Below are positions 1 to 9,475 of a DNA stretch of 64,000 nucleotides, piece after piece. The first letter of the stretch is position 1, and every line of letters starts with the position of its first letter. Source of the DNA: an uncultured Lachnospiraceae bacterium. GTDB taxonomy: Bacteria; Bacillota; Clostridia; Lachnospirales; Lachnospiraceae. The translations under genes were made by a program, and so were the position numbers. The notes beneath the pieces were generated by a model. That model saw nothing but the letters and a program-made list of their open reading frames with translations. It had not been told where the DNA came from and made no database searches. Location: positions 1 through 64,000 of the forward strand of contig CAMVPR010000001.1 in NCBI GenBank assembly GCA_947169385.1. Reading direction: 5' to 3'.

Positions 1-12
1 ATTCAAGGATTG

Positions 13-1395
13 TCAGGTATTCTGCCTTGTTAGCAGAACCACAGTCTCCACATGCGTCGTATGTGGAAACATGTCCACTGCCACACCCTCCTTAAGGACG
101 TATCCATTATCACCGAGCCACTTGATGTCCCTTGCCAGAGTTGCAGGGTCACAACTTACGTATACCACGCGAGCCGGATTCATTTTAACAATTGTCTCGA
201 GTGCTTTGATGTCGCACCCCTTCCTCGGAGGGTCAACGACAATCACATCCGCACTGACGCCCCGCTCCTCATACTCCCTCGGCAGAACCTCCTCAGCCTT
301 TCCAACATAAAATATCGTATTCTTAATATCATTCAGTTTGGCATTTGCAATCGCATCCTCAATCGCCTCCGGCACAATCTCGACACCATAAACATGCTTA
401 GCCTTCCCCGCCAAAAAGAGCGAAATCGTCCCGATGCCGCAATACACGTCCCACACAACCTCATCACCATCAAGAGCCGCATACTTCAAAGCCTGCTCAT
501 AAAGCACCTCCGTCTGCACTGGATTAACCTGATAAAATGACCTCGCCTGGATTCTGTAATTCACACCACCTATACTGTCAATTATATAATCCTTGCCATA
601 AAGAGTTACAGTCTTGTCTCCAAGAATCCTATTAGTCTTGTCTTGATTGATATTTATGCAAATACTTGCTACACCCTCAACGCCGACAAGAGCCTCAACC
701 AATTCATCGTCATAAGGTAACGAGTCTGAGTTAACCACCAGGCACACCATAATCTCACCGCTATTAACAGCAATTCTGGTTACAATATGCCTTATAATCC
801 CGGTATGACTACCTTCATCATACGGAGGTATGGCATACTCATCCATAAAGGCTTTAATTGTTTCTACAATCGCAACATTAGATGGATGTTGAATCTTACA
901 ATCTGAGTAATCAATTATCTCGTGAGACCTCATCGCATAGAACCCGGTCACTATATTATTAGCCTTATCACAACCAACCGGGAACTGCGCCTTGTTCCTA
1001 TAATTCCATGGATTACAACCATCCTTATCCATACCGATAATATCCTTAATCTTGTTGGAAGCATCCTCGATACCTCCAATCCTCTTAAGACAATTGACGA
1101 CCTTATTATACTTAAACTTAAGTTGCGCATCATAAGACAAATGCTGCAAAGTACATCCACCACACCTCTTTGAGACAGGGCACACAGGCTCCACCCTGTC
1201 AGGACTCGCCTTAATAACCTTATCAAGATGTGCGTATCCGTAGTTCTTTTTCAGTTTGGTGACAGTGACCTTGACCCTGTCGCCTATAACAGCGTCTTTA
1301 ACAAAGAGTGGGAAGCCATCGACCTTACCGATGCCTTCCCCTTCATTTGTCATATCTGTAATTGTAATATCCAGTTTAGAATTCTTCTTTATCAT
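13..1395 (-). CDS. rlmD: 23S rRNA (uracil-C5)-methyltransferase, RlmD/RumA family
   Basis: SAM-dependent methyltransferase expected to make 5-methyluridine in 23S rRNA. An N-terminal TRAM domain (about residues 1-60) is followed by the iron-sulfur cysteines C72, C78, C81 and C166. The C-terminal Rossmann methyltransferase carries VYCGIGT (SAM loop), the VDPPRKG motif and the catalytic cysteine C415 in VSCDPATLARD. At 460 residues it is full length for the family. The start ATG overlaps the yhaM stop as ATGA and has only a weak ribosome binding site of its own, so translational coupling is likely. It is the last gene of the yqeY-yhaM-rlmD run. RlmCD with a different target uracil is possible; sequence alone does not settle this. 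Confidence 0.95.
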   Translation of the reverse strand: MIKKNSKLDITITDMTNEGEGIGKVDGFPLFVKDAVIGDRVKVTVTKLKKNYGYAHLDKVIKASPDRVEPVCPVSKRCGGCTLQHLSYDAQLKFKYNKVVNCLKRIGGIEDASNKIKDIIGMDKDGCNPWNYRNKAQFPVGCDKANNIVTGFYAMRSHEIIDYSDCKIQHPSNVAIVETIKAFMDEYAIPPYDEGSHTGIIRHIVTRIAVNSGEIMVCLVVNSDSLPYDDELVEALVGVEGVASICININQDKTNRILGDKTVTLYGKDYIIDSIGGVNYRIQARSFYQVNPVQTEVLYEQALKYAALDGDEVVWDVYCGIGTISLFLAGKAKHVYGVEIVPEAIEDAIANAKLNDIKNTIFYVGKAEEVLPREYEERGVSADVIVVDPPRKGCDIKALETIVKMNPARVVYVSCDPATLARDIKWLGDNGYVLKEGVAVDMFPHTTHVETVVLLTRQNT

Positions 1396-2351
1396 TCTTT
1401 ATATTTATCCTTACTTGTAGTACGTCTTATCGGGGTATCAAGCAACCTGTTGTATGCTGACCACTCAGTACCCTGCTGTTGCTTAACAGCTTCCTTGAAC
1501 GTCTCCAACTTAGCGTCCATATTGTCAGCATGATGAAGCGCCCAGGCCTCCATAAGAGCAGGCCTTTTTGGCGAGCCAAATTCAAGCTCCCCGTGATGAG
1601 ACGCAATTAAATGAAGAAGCTCATTTCTAAGCACGGAAGGGAAGTTATCGATAGCTGCAATAGCCTTATCGATAGCCATAATTCCTATAACAATATGCCC
1701 TAAAAGCTGACCGCAATCTGTATATTCATTGGTAGGAAATGAAGATAACTCCGCCATCTTACCTATATCATGAAGAGCAGCTGCAGTAACCAAAAGATCT
1801 CTGTTCATATCAGGATAAAGAGTACACATAAAATTACATATCTTGACAACATGACTTGTGTGCTCTAACAAACCACCCACAAACCCATGATGAACGGATT
1901 TAGCGGCACTATGATTCTTAAATCCCTTAATAAACTTCTCGTCATCAACAAAGAAATGATTAACAAGCTTCTTAAGATGTGGTTCTGTAACCTTATTAAG
2001 AATCTCCATCATTTCCTTATACATCTCTTCAACATCATACTCTGAAGCAGGTATATAATCAGCAAGGTTATACTGTCCCTCAGAAACAGTATATACCCTG
2101 TCAATATTCATCTGAAGCTTACCCTGATAGCTGGTGATTCTTCCATCAACCTTAACAAAATCTCCGGTATTAAACTCTTCAATACCGGGATTAGAAACAT
2201 CCCAGACTTTACCATCAAGAAGGCCTGTCTTGTCCTGCAAAGTCACGCTATAATATGTCTTCCCTGTCTTAGAAACAAGAGCATCCGCTTTCTTGCAGAA
2301 GTAAATCTCTGCAACATTCATGCCCTCTCTAAGGTCTTCTATGTACTTCAT
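1392..2351 (-). CDS. yhaM: YhaM-type 3'-5' exoribonuclease (OB fold + HD domain)
   Basis: Predicted metal-dependent exoribonuclease of the YhaM/CBF1 family, acting in the cytoplasm on RNA or single-stranded DNA. The N-terminal OB fold (about residues 10-90) precedes an HD phosphohydrolase domain with HH at 154-155 and HDIGK at 194-198, plus downstream SHHGE and HHADNMD metal-ligand motifs. The 319-residue length matches the Bacillus protein (about 314). AAAGGAG sits at good distance upstream of the ATG. It lies 11 bases after the yqeY-like gene and overlaps rlmD by four bases, so the three are probably cotranscribed. Confidence 0.93.
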   Translation of the reverse strand: MKYIEDLREGMNVAEIYFCKKADALVSKTGKTYYSVTLQDKTGLLDGKVWDVSNPGIEEFNTGDFVKVDGRITSYQGKLQMNIDRVYTVSEGQYNLADYIPASEYDVEEMYKEMMEILNKVTEPHLKKLVNHFFVDDEKFIKGFKNHSAAKSVHHGFVGGLLEHTSHVVKICNFMCTLYPDMNRDLLVTAAALHDIGKMAELSSFPTNEYTDCGQLLGHIVIGIMAIDKAIAAIDNFPSVLRNELLHLIASHHGELEFGSPKRPALMEAWALHHADNMDAKLETFKEAVKQQQGTEWSAYNRLLDTPIRRTTSKDKYKE

Positions 2352-2362
2352 ATGATACTCCT

Positions 2363-2800
2363 TTACTTACAAAGCTCTGCCACAATCTGATTGATAAGCT
2401 TACCATCAGCCTTGCCCTTAAGCTCCGGCATGACAGTCTTCATAATCTGACCTTTATTGCCGGTTGCAACAACATCAGCGAACTTCTCGTTGATAAATGC
2501 TTTAATCTCATCCTCTGACATCATCTTAGGCGCAAACTCCTCAATAACACTCATGCGAAACTCATACTCGCTCTTAAGCTCCTCTCTGTCCGCAGGACAG
2601 GAATCCACCTGCTCCTTGACAGTCTTAAGCTCCTTCATGATAACCTGATTAACCATATCTTCAGGTATATCCTCTCTGCACCCGGCATCAATCCCCGCCT
2701 TCTTAACAGCAGAAACGAGCGACGAAATCGCATCCTTTCTCGCCTTATCTCTAGCCTTCATGGCTGCAATCATAGCTTTTTGTAACTCATCTAAACTCAT
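2363..2800 (-). CDS. GatB/YqeY domain protein
   Basis: Small cytoplasmic protein of 145 residues made almost wholly of the YqeY/GatB C-terminal tRNA-binding-like fold (MKARDKARKDAISSL near the N-terminus; EFAPKMMSEDEI in the middle; GQIMKTVMPELKGKADG near the end). The family is associated with tRNA-dependent amidotransferases, but the role of stand-alone YqeY is not settled. I place the start at 2800 because TTGGAGGA precedes that ATG by six bases; a longer frame from 2818 would put the ribosome binding site inside the gene. It heads a short operon with yhaM and rlmD and lies 79 bases downstream of jetD with no clear terminator between. Confidence 0.9.
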   Translation of the reverse strand: MSLDELQKAMIAAMKARDKARKDAISSLVSAVKKAGIDAGCREDIPEDMVNQVIMKELKTVKEQVDSCPADREELKSEYEFRMSVIEEFAPKMMSEDEIKAFINEKFADVVATGNKGQIMKTVMPELKGKADGKLINQIVAELCK

Positions 2801-2879
2801 GTCAAATCCTCCAATCATTGTTAAATAAAATGAAATATTAAGACAAGTATATCACATTTTCACCTGCATTACTATATCT

Positions 2880-4127
2880 TTACCAAACAGCCTCCTGCTC
2901 CAACTTCATTCCTGTATCAAGCATGGTCTTTACAGTATAGTAATTGTCATCATTTCTCTTCTTATACATTTCCAGAAGTTTTTTCAACCTCACTCGGTCA
3001 TTGCTAGTCAATCTCTTGGCGTATTCCTTATTCCTAATCAATGTATCCTCATCCATATTCATAGTTGTAAAAGGAATCCCTGTCTTTTTCTTTAGATGCT
3101 CATATATATAGAATCCACCTGCGTCAATATCACCAAAATGACAATAATCAAGCCCGGGATTCTTGGCATATAAGCTCTTAAGGAAATCCCGTTTTGTTCT
3201 GTTATGATATCCTGCCAAATATACAGCCACATCGGTATCCTTACAATCATATCTGTGAAAGCTCGTCAGATTCTCAATTGTAACAACCCTGCTACCGGTT
3301 ACAGCTATGTCAGTTATATCCTTTAAAGTTTCCGTAGAAAATGCAATATCCCCGGCCAACTTCCCGATATCAAGCCTCTGTCCGCTCAAGGATACAATAG
3401 CATTACCTTTAATCATAACATATGAAGGAGTTTTTATGATTCCATGCTCCTCTAAAATGCAGGCTTTATCAGGATAATCTCCATATGTATATAAAAGCGA
3501 TTCAATCTTACCTCTTATCGCTTCAAGTCTTTTAGAATCATTAAACAATCGCACAGATAAATCCCTGACATATATCTCCTCTTCATTCTCAAGTAAAAAA
3601 AGCAATACTTTCCATATGTCACTGTATTCCTCAAAGTCATCGTAAAATTCTATAGATTTATTGCAGTCTATCCGTTTCCTCTGAGCGCTTATATACTTGC
3701 AATACAACTCTACAAGATTCAACATATCATTTGATATACTATCTCTACATTTATTACAAAGCTTTTTATCAATCTCATCAAAATAATTGATTAATTGCTC
3801 ATGTAAAGCTTTTCTCGGAGTACGAAAAAGAACCTTATACGCATTGTCAATGTTGTCTACCCTAAGATCAACCCTGTTAACTCTGCCATTGTCCCATGAA
3901 AGACTTACAAGCTCACATTCCTCAAGATGCAGCATATCTTCATTAAGCTCCGTAAAAAGATCATATTCCGCATCATCAAGGTATGCAGTAAATATCTTCC
4001 CTAAAGTGACATAAAATGATTGATGAACCTTATTGATACCCTGAAAAGTTGCGCTTTTCTCATATTTATCAATAAGCTCATTTAGTACTCTTTTTTGATT
4101 TTTTGTTAATACTGTCTTATCACTCAT
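2880..4127 (-). CDS. jetD: Wadjet protein JetD (DUF3322/DUF2220, Toprim nuclease)
   Basis: Last gene of the Wadjet operon. In described Wadjet systems JetD is the Toprim nuclease subunit that cleaves closed circular plasmid DNA after the JetABC SMC motor has extruded it. Here the N-terminal DUF3322-like arm is followed by a C-terminal Toprim-like DUF2220 domain: acidic E285 in VVTIENLTSFH and the pair D333/D335 in GDIDAGGFY. The 415-residue length is normal. AGGAAAGG lies upstream of the ATG and jetC ends 42 bases earlier. No truncation or frameshift is visible, so the nuclease looks intact. Confidence 0.92.
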   Translation of the reverse strand: MSDKTVLTKNQKRVLNELIDKYEKSATFQGINKVHQSFYVTLGKIFTAYLDDAEYDLFTELNEDMLHLEECELVSLSWDNGRVNRVDLRVDNIDNAYKVLFRTPRKALHEQLINYFDEIDKKLCNKCRDSISNDMLNLVELYCKYISAQRKRIDCNKSIEFYDDFEEYSDIWKVLLFLLENEEEIYVRDLSVRLFNDSKRLEAIRGKIESLLYTYGDYPDKACILEEHGIIKTPSYVMIKGNAIVSLSGQRLDIGKLAGDIAFSTETLKDITDIAVTGSRVVTIENLTSFHRYDCKDTDVAVYLAGYHNRTKRDFLKSLYAKNPGLDYCHFGDIDAGGFYIYEHLKKKTGIPFTTMNMDEDTLIRNKEYAKRLTSNDRVRLKKLLEMYKKRNDDNYYTVKTMLDTGMKLEQEAVW

Positions 4128-4169
4128 ATAAAAAGCGACCTTTCCTGCCTGCTATCTCCATTGCGATAT

Positions 4170-7100
4170 TTATAAGTCATATTCCTCAACAATACTCCCT
4201 TCACCGACTCTAATCGCTGTCAGTATAGTTCCCACATGTTCCCCTATTACTTCTATCTTTTGTGGAGGAGTAGCAAGTATCACCTGAAGATTAAGACCAT
4301 TAAAGAAATCCATCATCGACTTTATCCTATCATCATCCATCTTATCAAATGCCTCATCTAAAAGCATCAGCCTCACCGAATTGCCAAATCTGTATAATTG
4401 ATAAAATGATGCCGCAATAGCTACATAATAAGGAACCTGAGTCTCACTGCCACTCTTCTCACCATAAATATCTGAAAACCTCTGCCTCTGACCATTCTTC
4501 TTCCTGATTTCAATATCATAATCTAAATAAGAACGATAATCGGTATACTCCTCTAACACCTTCTCACCCTTATCATCATGAACCATCAGCTTAGCAAAAA
4601 GATCATTGATCTCATCCTTGTATTCAGATTCAAATGCAGACGTCCACAGATTATTATCACCCTCCATGTTATATTCCGAGGTTATCATGCGGTACAGGTT
4701 TTCCTTACGCTTGTCAAATGTTATATTAAAATGATAACTGTCATCGCCGTAGTATATCGAGTCAAGTGCCTTATTCAGATTCTTAAATTCCATCCTCGCA
4801 TTTTCAATATGTTCCTTCATCTTTGAAAGAAAATCACTTCTGAATATCTGCTCACAATCCTCCTTGGCCTTGGCGAGCTTTTCCTCGTATCTTACAATCT
4901 CAACCTTTTTAAGATTGTCATAAGCATCTCTATAGTCAGATATTCCGTCAAGTCCCACCATGAAATCCTGAGTAAACTCGTTGTTAAACCTCATCTGAAG
5001 GCTCTTTATGCCCTTGTCTCCATTTAAAAGATTGTCCATCTCATTCTCATACTGAGATTTTTGAGGGCTATAATTCTCATAAATCTTTTTAGCAGATTTT
5101 GTTTTCCTGTTAACAGTATATTTCTCTTTAGCTTCTTTATATTCAAGTCCGTTAGAATCAGATTCCATCTTAAGAATATCATCCTGAGCCGACAGTTCAT
5201 TCTTCTTAGTCAAAAGCTTAGCCTTAATTCCTTCAACTAAAGCCTCAAGCCTAGCGTTACTCTTGCTTAGTTTCTCCTTTTCATCCTCCTTGGCACTCTT
5301 TTTCTCTTTAGCTTCGGCAAGCTTGTTATTAAGCTCTATCCATCCGGGGTCCTTCTCAGCGCTTTTAAGCTCTGCTTTGGCCTTTATGAGGTCGTCCTTA
5401 GACTTCTTAACTATATAAGGCGAATCAATATATAACTTCATAACAGGGATATTAACTTCATTTTTTGTATTAGAAATATCAATGTATTTCTCATATACCG
5501 CTCTTACTTCATTTCTCTCTCCGACGAGCTCCTCTATCTTCTTTCTGACATTTACAAGCTGAACTCTGTAAGCATTTAATCCTATATACGGATTGCTGTA
5601 ATCCTTCGGATTTAAATGCCTTACAACATACCCCTGATAAAGCATACACTCCGGCGTAATCGCTATTTTATGATTCTCCAGTTCTGACACATTCTCGCAT
5701 CTTATAACTCTTCCAAGAATATAATTTATATATGCTTTAGCATAACGATTCTCACTCTTTACAACATAAGATAGACTTTTGTTATCCTCCTCATAGTCAA
5801 GCGGTATCTTCTTGGTGTTAATTATACCTGCCGTGTGAATCCTGTCTCTCCTTTTATCATATATCGAAAGTGCTGTATCGTAATATTCGGGCTCAACAAC
5901 CAGATAAAATCTCTGCGTGTTCATATAACCCTCAACAGCATTTCTCCATCTGTCATCAGATATTTCAAGAAGCTCAGAAAGTATATATACTTTTGAGTTA
6001 ATACCCTTCCTGCTAAATTCCGATTCGATGGCTTTTTTAAGCTCCACAGTGTACGACGGATAAGAAAGCTTATGCTTTTCCAAATCTTTTTGTTTATCTC
6101 TTAACTCATTGATATCATTATTAAGAGCATCGAGTCTGACATTAATTCTTCCTCTTTCTTCATCGACCTTAATATATTCATTCTTTAGATGTCCCTCTAA
6201 TCTTTCGACAATTTCGATTTTATCCTGCCCAACAACATCAGATTTCAGTGTATTAAGCTCGCTATGCCCAACCACTTTAATATCAATAGCTGACAAGGCT
6301 TTTAAATATTGTTCAATTCTGCCAACTTCAATATTCAGCTTTTTCTGTTTGTCCTTATTGTCATTTATACGAGTTTCTATCTGTGAGATTCTGTCACTTA
6401 TACTCTCTATTAATTTATTGGATTCGTTATTCTTAATATCAACATTTAATGCTATTATAGTTTTGTCTATGTTATTAATCTCATTAATCATCTGCTTAAG
6501 ACTTTCAGCATTTGTATCAATCGTCTGGGATTTTATCCTTAACTCCTTCTCGTCATTATCAATCATCTGCTTGGTTGCATCACGCATAGCAAGCTTCAAA
6601 AGGATATCATTAACCTTAATATCCTTCTCTTTTATCTGAATCTGATTATATTTATCGAGAATATCTTCTAAACCTTTAAGCTGTTTGCCTGTTTTTTCGA
6701 GAACCAACTCCAATTCACCTAAAGTCTCTATATTATCCCTAAGTCCTTGAACATTGACCTTTTCCTCTGGAAGCACGAACTTATTAATAAACTCCTTAAC
6801 ATTATCCATAGGCTTAAATGCGAGCGACTTAGGAATAATATCAAAAAACTTCTCATCCAGGCTCCCCATTCTGTGGCGAAATCTGTCCTTTGCAGCCTTG
6901 TCTGTTTCAATATATCTTATCTTTCTGTTTTTATTCCTGAATTCCTCCGCTATTGCCGGGCGATTATCAACAATAAACGACAAATCTTCCAACCTGCATT
7001 CCTCTGCATACCATTTTTTGATAATAGGACTTTCTTCATCAGCTGATAAAAGGTGGACTCCCAATACAAAATATCTGTCACCCTTTTCCTCATAAAACTC

Positions 7101-7391
7101 TAATGCAACATTGGCAGGTACAGTTCCCTTTCTGTGATAAGTTTCGTCAACATTGCCAACTTTACATCGAATATAGCTCTTAAGCGTCCTATTGCCCTTC
7201 TCATTGGCAGCGACGTTGAATTTCCTTGAATTTGTTGTAAGAACGAGCTGAATCGCATCTAAGATCGTTGACTTGCCGGCAGTGTTCTCACCACTTATCA
7301 AAGCGGAACCGTTTAATGCTATTCTTTCATTCTCAAAAAAATGCCAATTTACCAGCTGTACTCTTGTCAATATTTTTTTCGTAGTTTCCAT
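4170..7391 (-). CDS. jetC: Wadjet protein JetC (SMC/MukB-like ATPase)
   Basis: SMC-like DNA-translocating ATPase, the motor of the Wadjet complex. Walker A GENTAGKST is at residues 34-42. Two long charged coiled-coil arms (about 190-470 and 640-860) flank a hinge-like central region (about 480-620). The C-terminal head has the ABC-signature-like YGEKSGSETQ and Walker B RLMLLDEAFDKMDDD. The 1073 residues fit the family. TTTAGGAGA precedes the ATG, and the gap from jetB is 21 bases. All ATPase motifs appear intact. Confidence 0.95.
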   Translation of the reverse strand: METTKKILTRVQLVNWHFFENERIALNGSALISGENTAGKSTILDAIQLVLTTNSRKFNVAANEKGNRTLKSYIRCKVGNVDETYHRKGTVPANVALEFYEEKGDRYFVLGVHLLSADEESPIIKKWYAEECRLEDLSFIVDNRPAIAEEFRNKNRKIRYIETDKAAKDRFRHRMGSLDEKFFDIIPKSLAFKPMDNVKEFINKFVLPEEKVNVQGLRDNIETLGELELVLEKTGKQLKGLEDILDKYNQIQIKEKDIKVNDILLKLAMRDATKQMIDNDEKELRIKSQTIDTNAESLKQMINEINNIDKTIIALNVDIKNNESNKLIESISDRISQIETRINDNKDKQKKLNIEVGRIEQYLKALSAIDIKVVGHSELNTLKSDVVGQDKIEIVERLEGHLKNEYIKVDEERGRINVRLDALNNDINELRDKQKDLEKHKLSYPSYTVELKKAIESEFSRKGINSKVYILSELLEISDDRWRNAVEGYMNTQRFYLVVEPEYYDTALSIYDKRRDRIHTAGIINTKKIPLDYEEDNKSLSYVVKSENRYAKAYINYILGRVIRCENVSELENHKIAITPECMLYQGYVVRHLNPKDYSNPYIGLNAYRVQLVNVRKKIEELVGERNEVRAVYEKYIDISNTKNEVNIPVMKLYIDSPYIVKKSKDDLIKAKAELKSAEKDPGWIELNNKLAEAKEKKSAKEDEKEKLSKSNARLEALVEGIKAKLLTKKNELSAQDDILKMESDSNGLEYKEAKEKYTVNRKTKSAKKIYENYSPQKSQYENEMDNLLNGDKGIKSLQMRFNNEFTQDFMVGLDGISDYRDAYDNLKKVEIVRYEEKLAKAKEDCEQIFRSDFLSKMKEHIENARMEFKNLNKALDSIYYGDDSYHFNITFDKRKENLYRMITSEYNMEGDNNLWTSAFESEYKDEINDLFAKLMVHDDKGEKVLEEYTDYRSYLDYDIEIRKKNGQRQRFSDIYGEKSGSETQVPYYVAIAASFYQLYRFGNSVRLMLLDEAFDKMDDDRIKSMMDFFNGLNLQVILATPPQKIEVIGEHVGTILTAIRVGEGSIVEEYDL

Positions 7392-7412
7392 ATGTTCGTA
7401 TCTCCTAAAGTG

Positions 7413-8030
7413 TTATTCATACTGCTCCTCATTCTTTTCGCCGGAGTATTCCTTAAGCTTTTTCTCTGTCATAGTATAGTATTCATTGATATCATCTACA
7501 GTCACAGCCATAATAACAGATGGATATATAACTATTCTTGTATCAGCCTGATTGACATCCGAATCCAGATTCCTGATTATATTGTATTTTCTAAAAAGAG
7601 AGACCATCCTTTTCTCCATACCTTTGTCCATAACAGGCTTGGTCTTAAGCTTTAAAAGAGCATACTTTTCTCTAATCTCTTCCATAAGAACAATTACATC
7701 CTCATATGAACTTGATATCTCTTTTCTCTTCTCTATATACAAAAGTCTTAATATCAACAACAGTATACTATCCCCTTTAGTAAGCTGCAGCCTGCCTGTA
7801 TCATATTGCCCTGAAAGCGCTATCACGCCCTGATCCTCATTAATCTTAACATCATATCCTAAAAGATCAAAGTATTCAGCAAACATTTCTTTATTCTCGC
7901 GAACAAATATATATTCTTTCCTTGTATCTTCTTTTTTCTTTAACAGAAAGCATTGATTTAAAAGCTTATTGGCTGATACACGAAATTTTTCTTTTTGTGC
8001 TACAGATTCATTTAGTATTTCAAACATCAA
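7413..8030 (-). CDS. jetB: Wadjet protein JetB (DUF4194, kleisin-partner/KITE)
   Basis: Protein of 205 residues at the JetB position, between JetA and JetC. JetB proteins (DUF4194) are MukE/KITE-like winged-helix subunits of the Wadjet SMC complex. The sequence shows the expected mixed helical core (FRVSANKLLNQCFLLKKKE) and a winged-helix-like middle with LRLLYIEKRKEIS. The start is supported by AAAGAGG upstream, with jetA ending only 11 bases earlier. The assignment rests on size, position and these features together rather than a diagnostic active site. Confidence 0.9.
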   Translation of the reverse strand: MMFEILNESVAQKEKFRVSANKLLNQCFLLKKKEDTRKEYIFVRENKEMFAEYFDLLGYDVKINEDQGVIALSGQYDTGRLQLTKGDSILLLILRLLYIEKRKEISSSYEDVIVLMEEIREKYALLKLKTKPVMDKGMEKRMVSLFRKYNIIRNLDSDVNQADTRIVIYPSVIMAVTVDDINEYYTMTEKKLKEYSGEKNEEQYE

Positions 8031-8041
8031 TATACCTCTTT

Positions 8042-9451
8042 CTAACTCTTTAATATCTCAAAATACGGTAATTCAAACTCTCCGATTCTCACCCTTTTAT
8101 CAGACCTTTTTACCTTGTAATTGTTAGAGCGGTTACCGGAATAAATACTTATATATATAATCCTTATCAAATCTCTTCTACTGTTAACAGGTACCTCATC
8201 AACTGGAATACTGTCACGTTCTTTAAGAAGATTCATAACGAATTGATTAATATTCTTCCTTGAAAATCGAATCCTGTTTTTTTGTCGGAGCGCTTCCTTA
8301 TAAAGCTCTCTTTGCTCCTTAGACATTATCTCTGTCTTTTCTATCTTTGAAATATCTGCATTATTCTTTCTTACAGGTATTGTCTTTATAGATTCCGGAG
8401 ACATGAAATTCTGTGAATATACGGAAGTTATAACAGCTGAATCTTCAAAATAATCCTCCCACACATCACTTACACTCTCATTTTCATTATTTATTTCTTC
8501 TGATAACCTGTTAAGTATCTTTGAAAGCTTCCCTTCTAAATTATTGCCGGTAGAAAGTAAAAACCTGGCTCTCATAACCGCATTTCGCATGTAACGTCTG
8601 TGCTTGTTGTCAATCTCATCAATGATGTCATCCAGTCTGTAAAATGAAGATTTGATATCTATCAAACAGCTCACAAGTCTATCATAAGCAATATCGGAAT
8701 CTTCAATCTGCTTAACCTCCATATAACCTTTAACTGCCTTTTCCATAGTATTTGCACTTTCAAGTATATAATCTATTCTTTCGACAATAGCATTTCTAAA
8801 GTATGAAATATTCTCCCCTGTCTTCATTCTAAGATAAGCCTTAGAGCCTATATCCTGATGGTATTTAAAAAAATGCTCCAGCACCTCGGATGCATCCATA
8901 TCATTGGTTTGCCTGTCCATATGCCTCTTAATACTGGCATTTAGCCTCTTAAGCTCGGATATCAGCCTCTCCGTATTCTCCTCTACACCCATAATAATAA
9001 GCTCATACGGCTTAGAATAAAGTTCATCGTTTTGAAGGCTTGAATGAATCTGTGAGATAATCCCCTGATACTCAGTCTCTTCTTCCTTTATAATGCGATT
9101 CATACTCTCAATCACAGGAACTGCGTGGTCAAAAAGAACAACATTAAGCTGATGATTCTCAACCTGTTCATATTCAATCCAACCGCAGTTTTTAAGCTGT
9201 TTAATGACCCCATTTGCCTTCTCTTTAGGGTCGCTTACATATATTTCATCATCAAATGTTATCTCATCGTCATCTACATCAAAATAATCCGTCAGAACCT
9301 TAACAACTATCTCACGGTTAACGCCATAAGATATCTCAGGCTTAAATGTATTAAAGATAAGCATAATCGTATCTGAATACATTCTTTTATATTTGCTTGT
9401 AAGAGGCTTAAAAAAATCGCCTGAAACTATATCAAATAAATTCTTAGCCAT
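8042..9451 (-). CDS. jetA: Wadjet protein JetA (kleisin-like, DUF5716-type)
   Basis: First gene of the JetABCD operon, 469 residues. JetA is the MukF-like kleisin subunit that bridges the SMC heads. The start MAKNLFDIVSGDFFKPLTSK is followed by a winged-helix-like N-terminus and a long helical region (about 120-330), ending in a small C-terminal domain (RVRIGEFELPYFEIL). This N-terminus resembles the DUF5716 JetA variety rather than DUF3375, which suggests a type II-like Wadjet; the subtype call is from memory and tentative. TAGGAGTGAG precedes the ATG. The MATE gene ends 24 bases upstream, leaving little room for a separate promoter. Confidence 0.88.
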   Translation of the reverse strand: MAKNLFDIVSGDFFKPLTSKYKRMYSDTIMLIFNTFKPEISYGVNREIVVKVLTDYFDVDDDEITFDDEIYVSDPKEKANGVIKQLKNCGWIEYEQVENHQLNVVLFDHAVPVIESMNRIIKEEETEYQGIISQIHSSLQNDELYSKPYELIIMGVEENTERLISELKRLNASIKRHMDRQTNDMDASEVLEHFFKYHQDIGSKAYLRMKTGENISYFRNAIVERIDYILESANTMEKAVKGYMEVKQIEDSDIAYDRLVSCLIDIKSSFYRLDDIIDEIDNKHRRYMRNAVMRARFLLSTGNNLEGKLSKILNRLSEEINNENESVSDVWEDYFEDSAVITSVYSQNFMSPESIKTIPVRKNNADISKIEKTEIMSKEQRELYKEALRQKNRIRFSRKNINQFVMNLLKERDSIPVDEVPVNSRRDLIRIIYISIYSGNRSNNYKVKRSDKRVRIGEFELPYFEILKS

Positions 9452-9475
9452 ACCGGTCTCACTCCTAAAAATCAG

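Noticed and set aside
6109-6639. 176-residue plus-strand open frame opposite jetC
   Set aside because: Hydrophobic shadow of a coiled-coil coding region.
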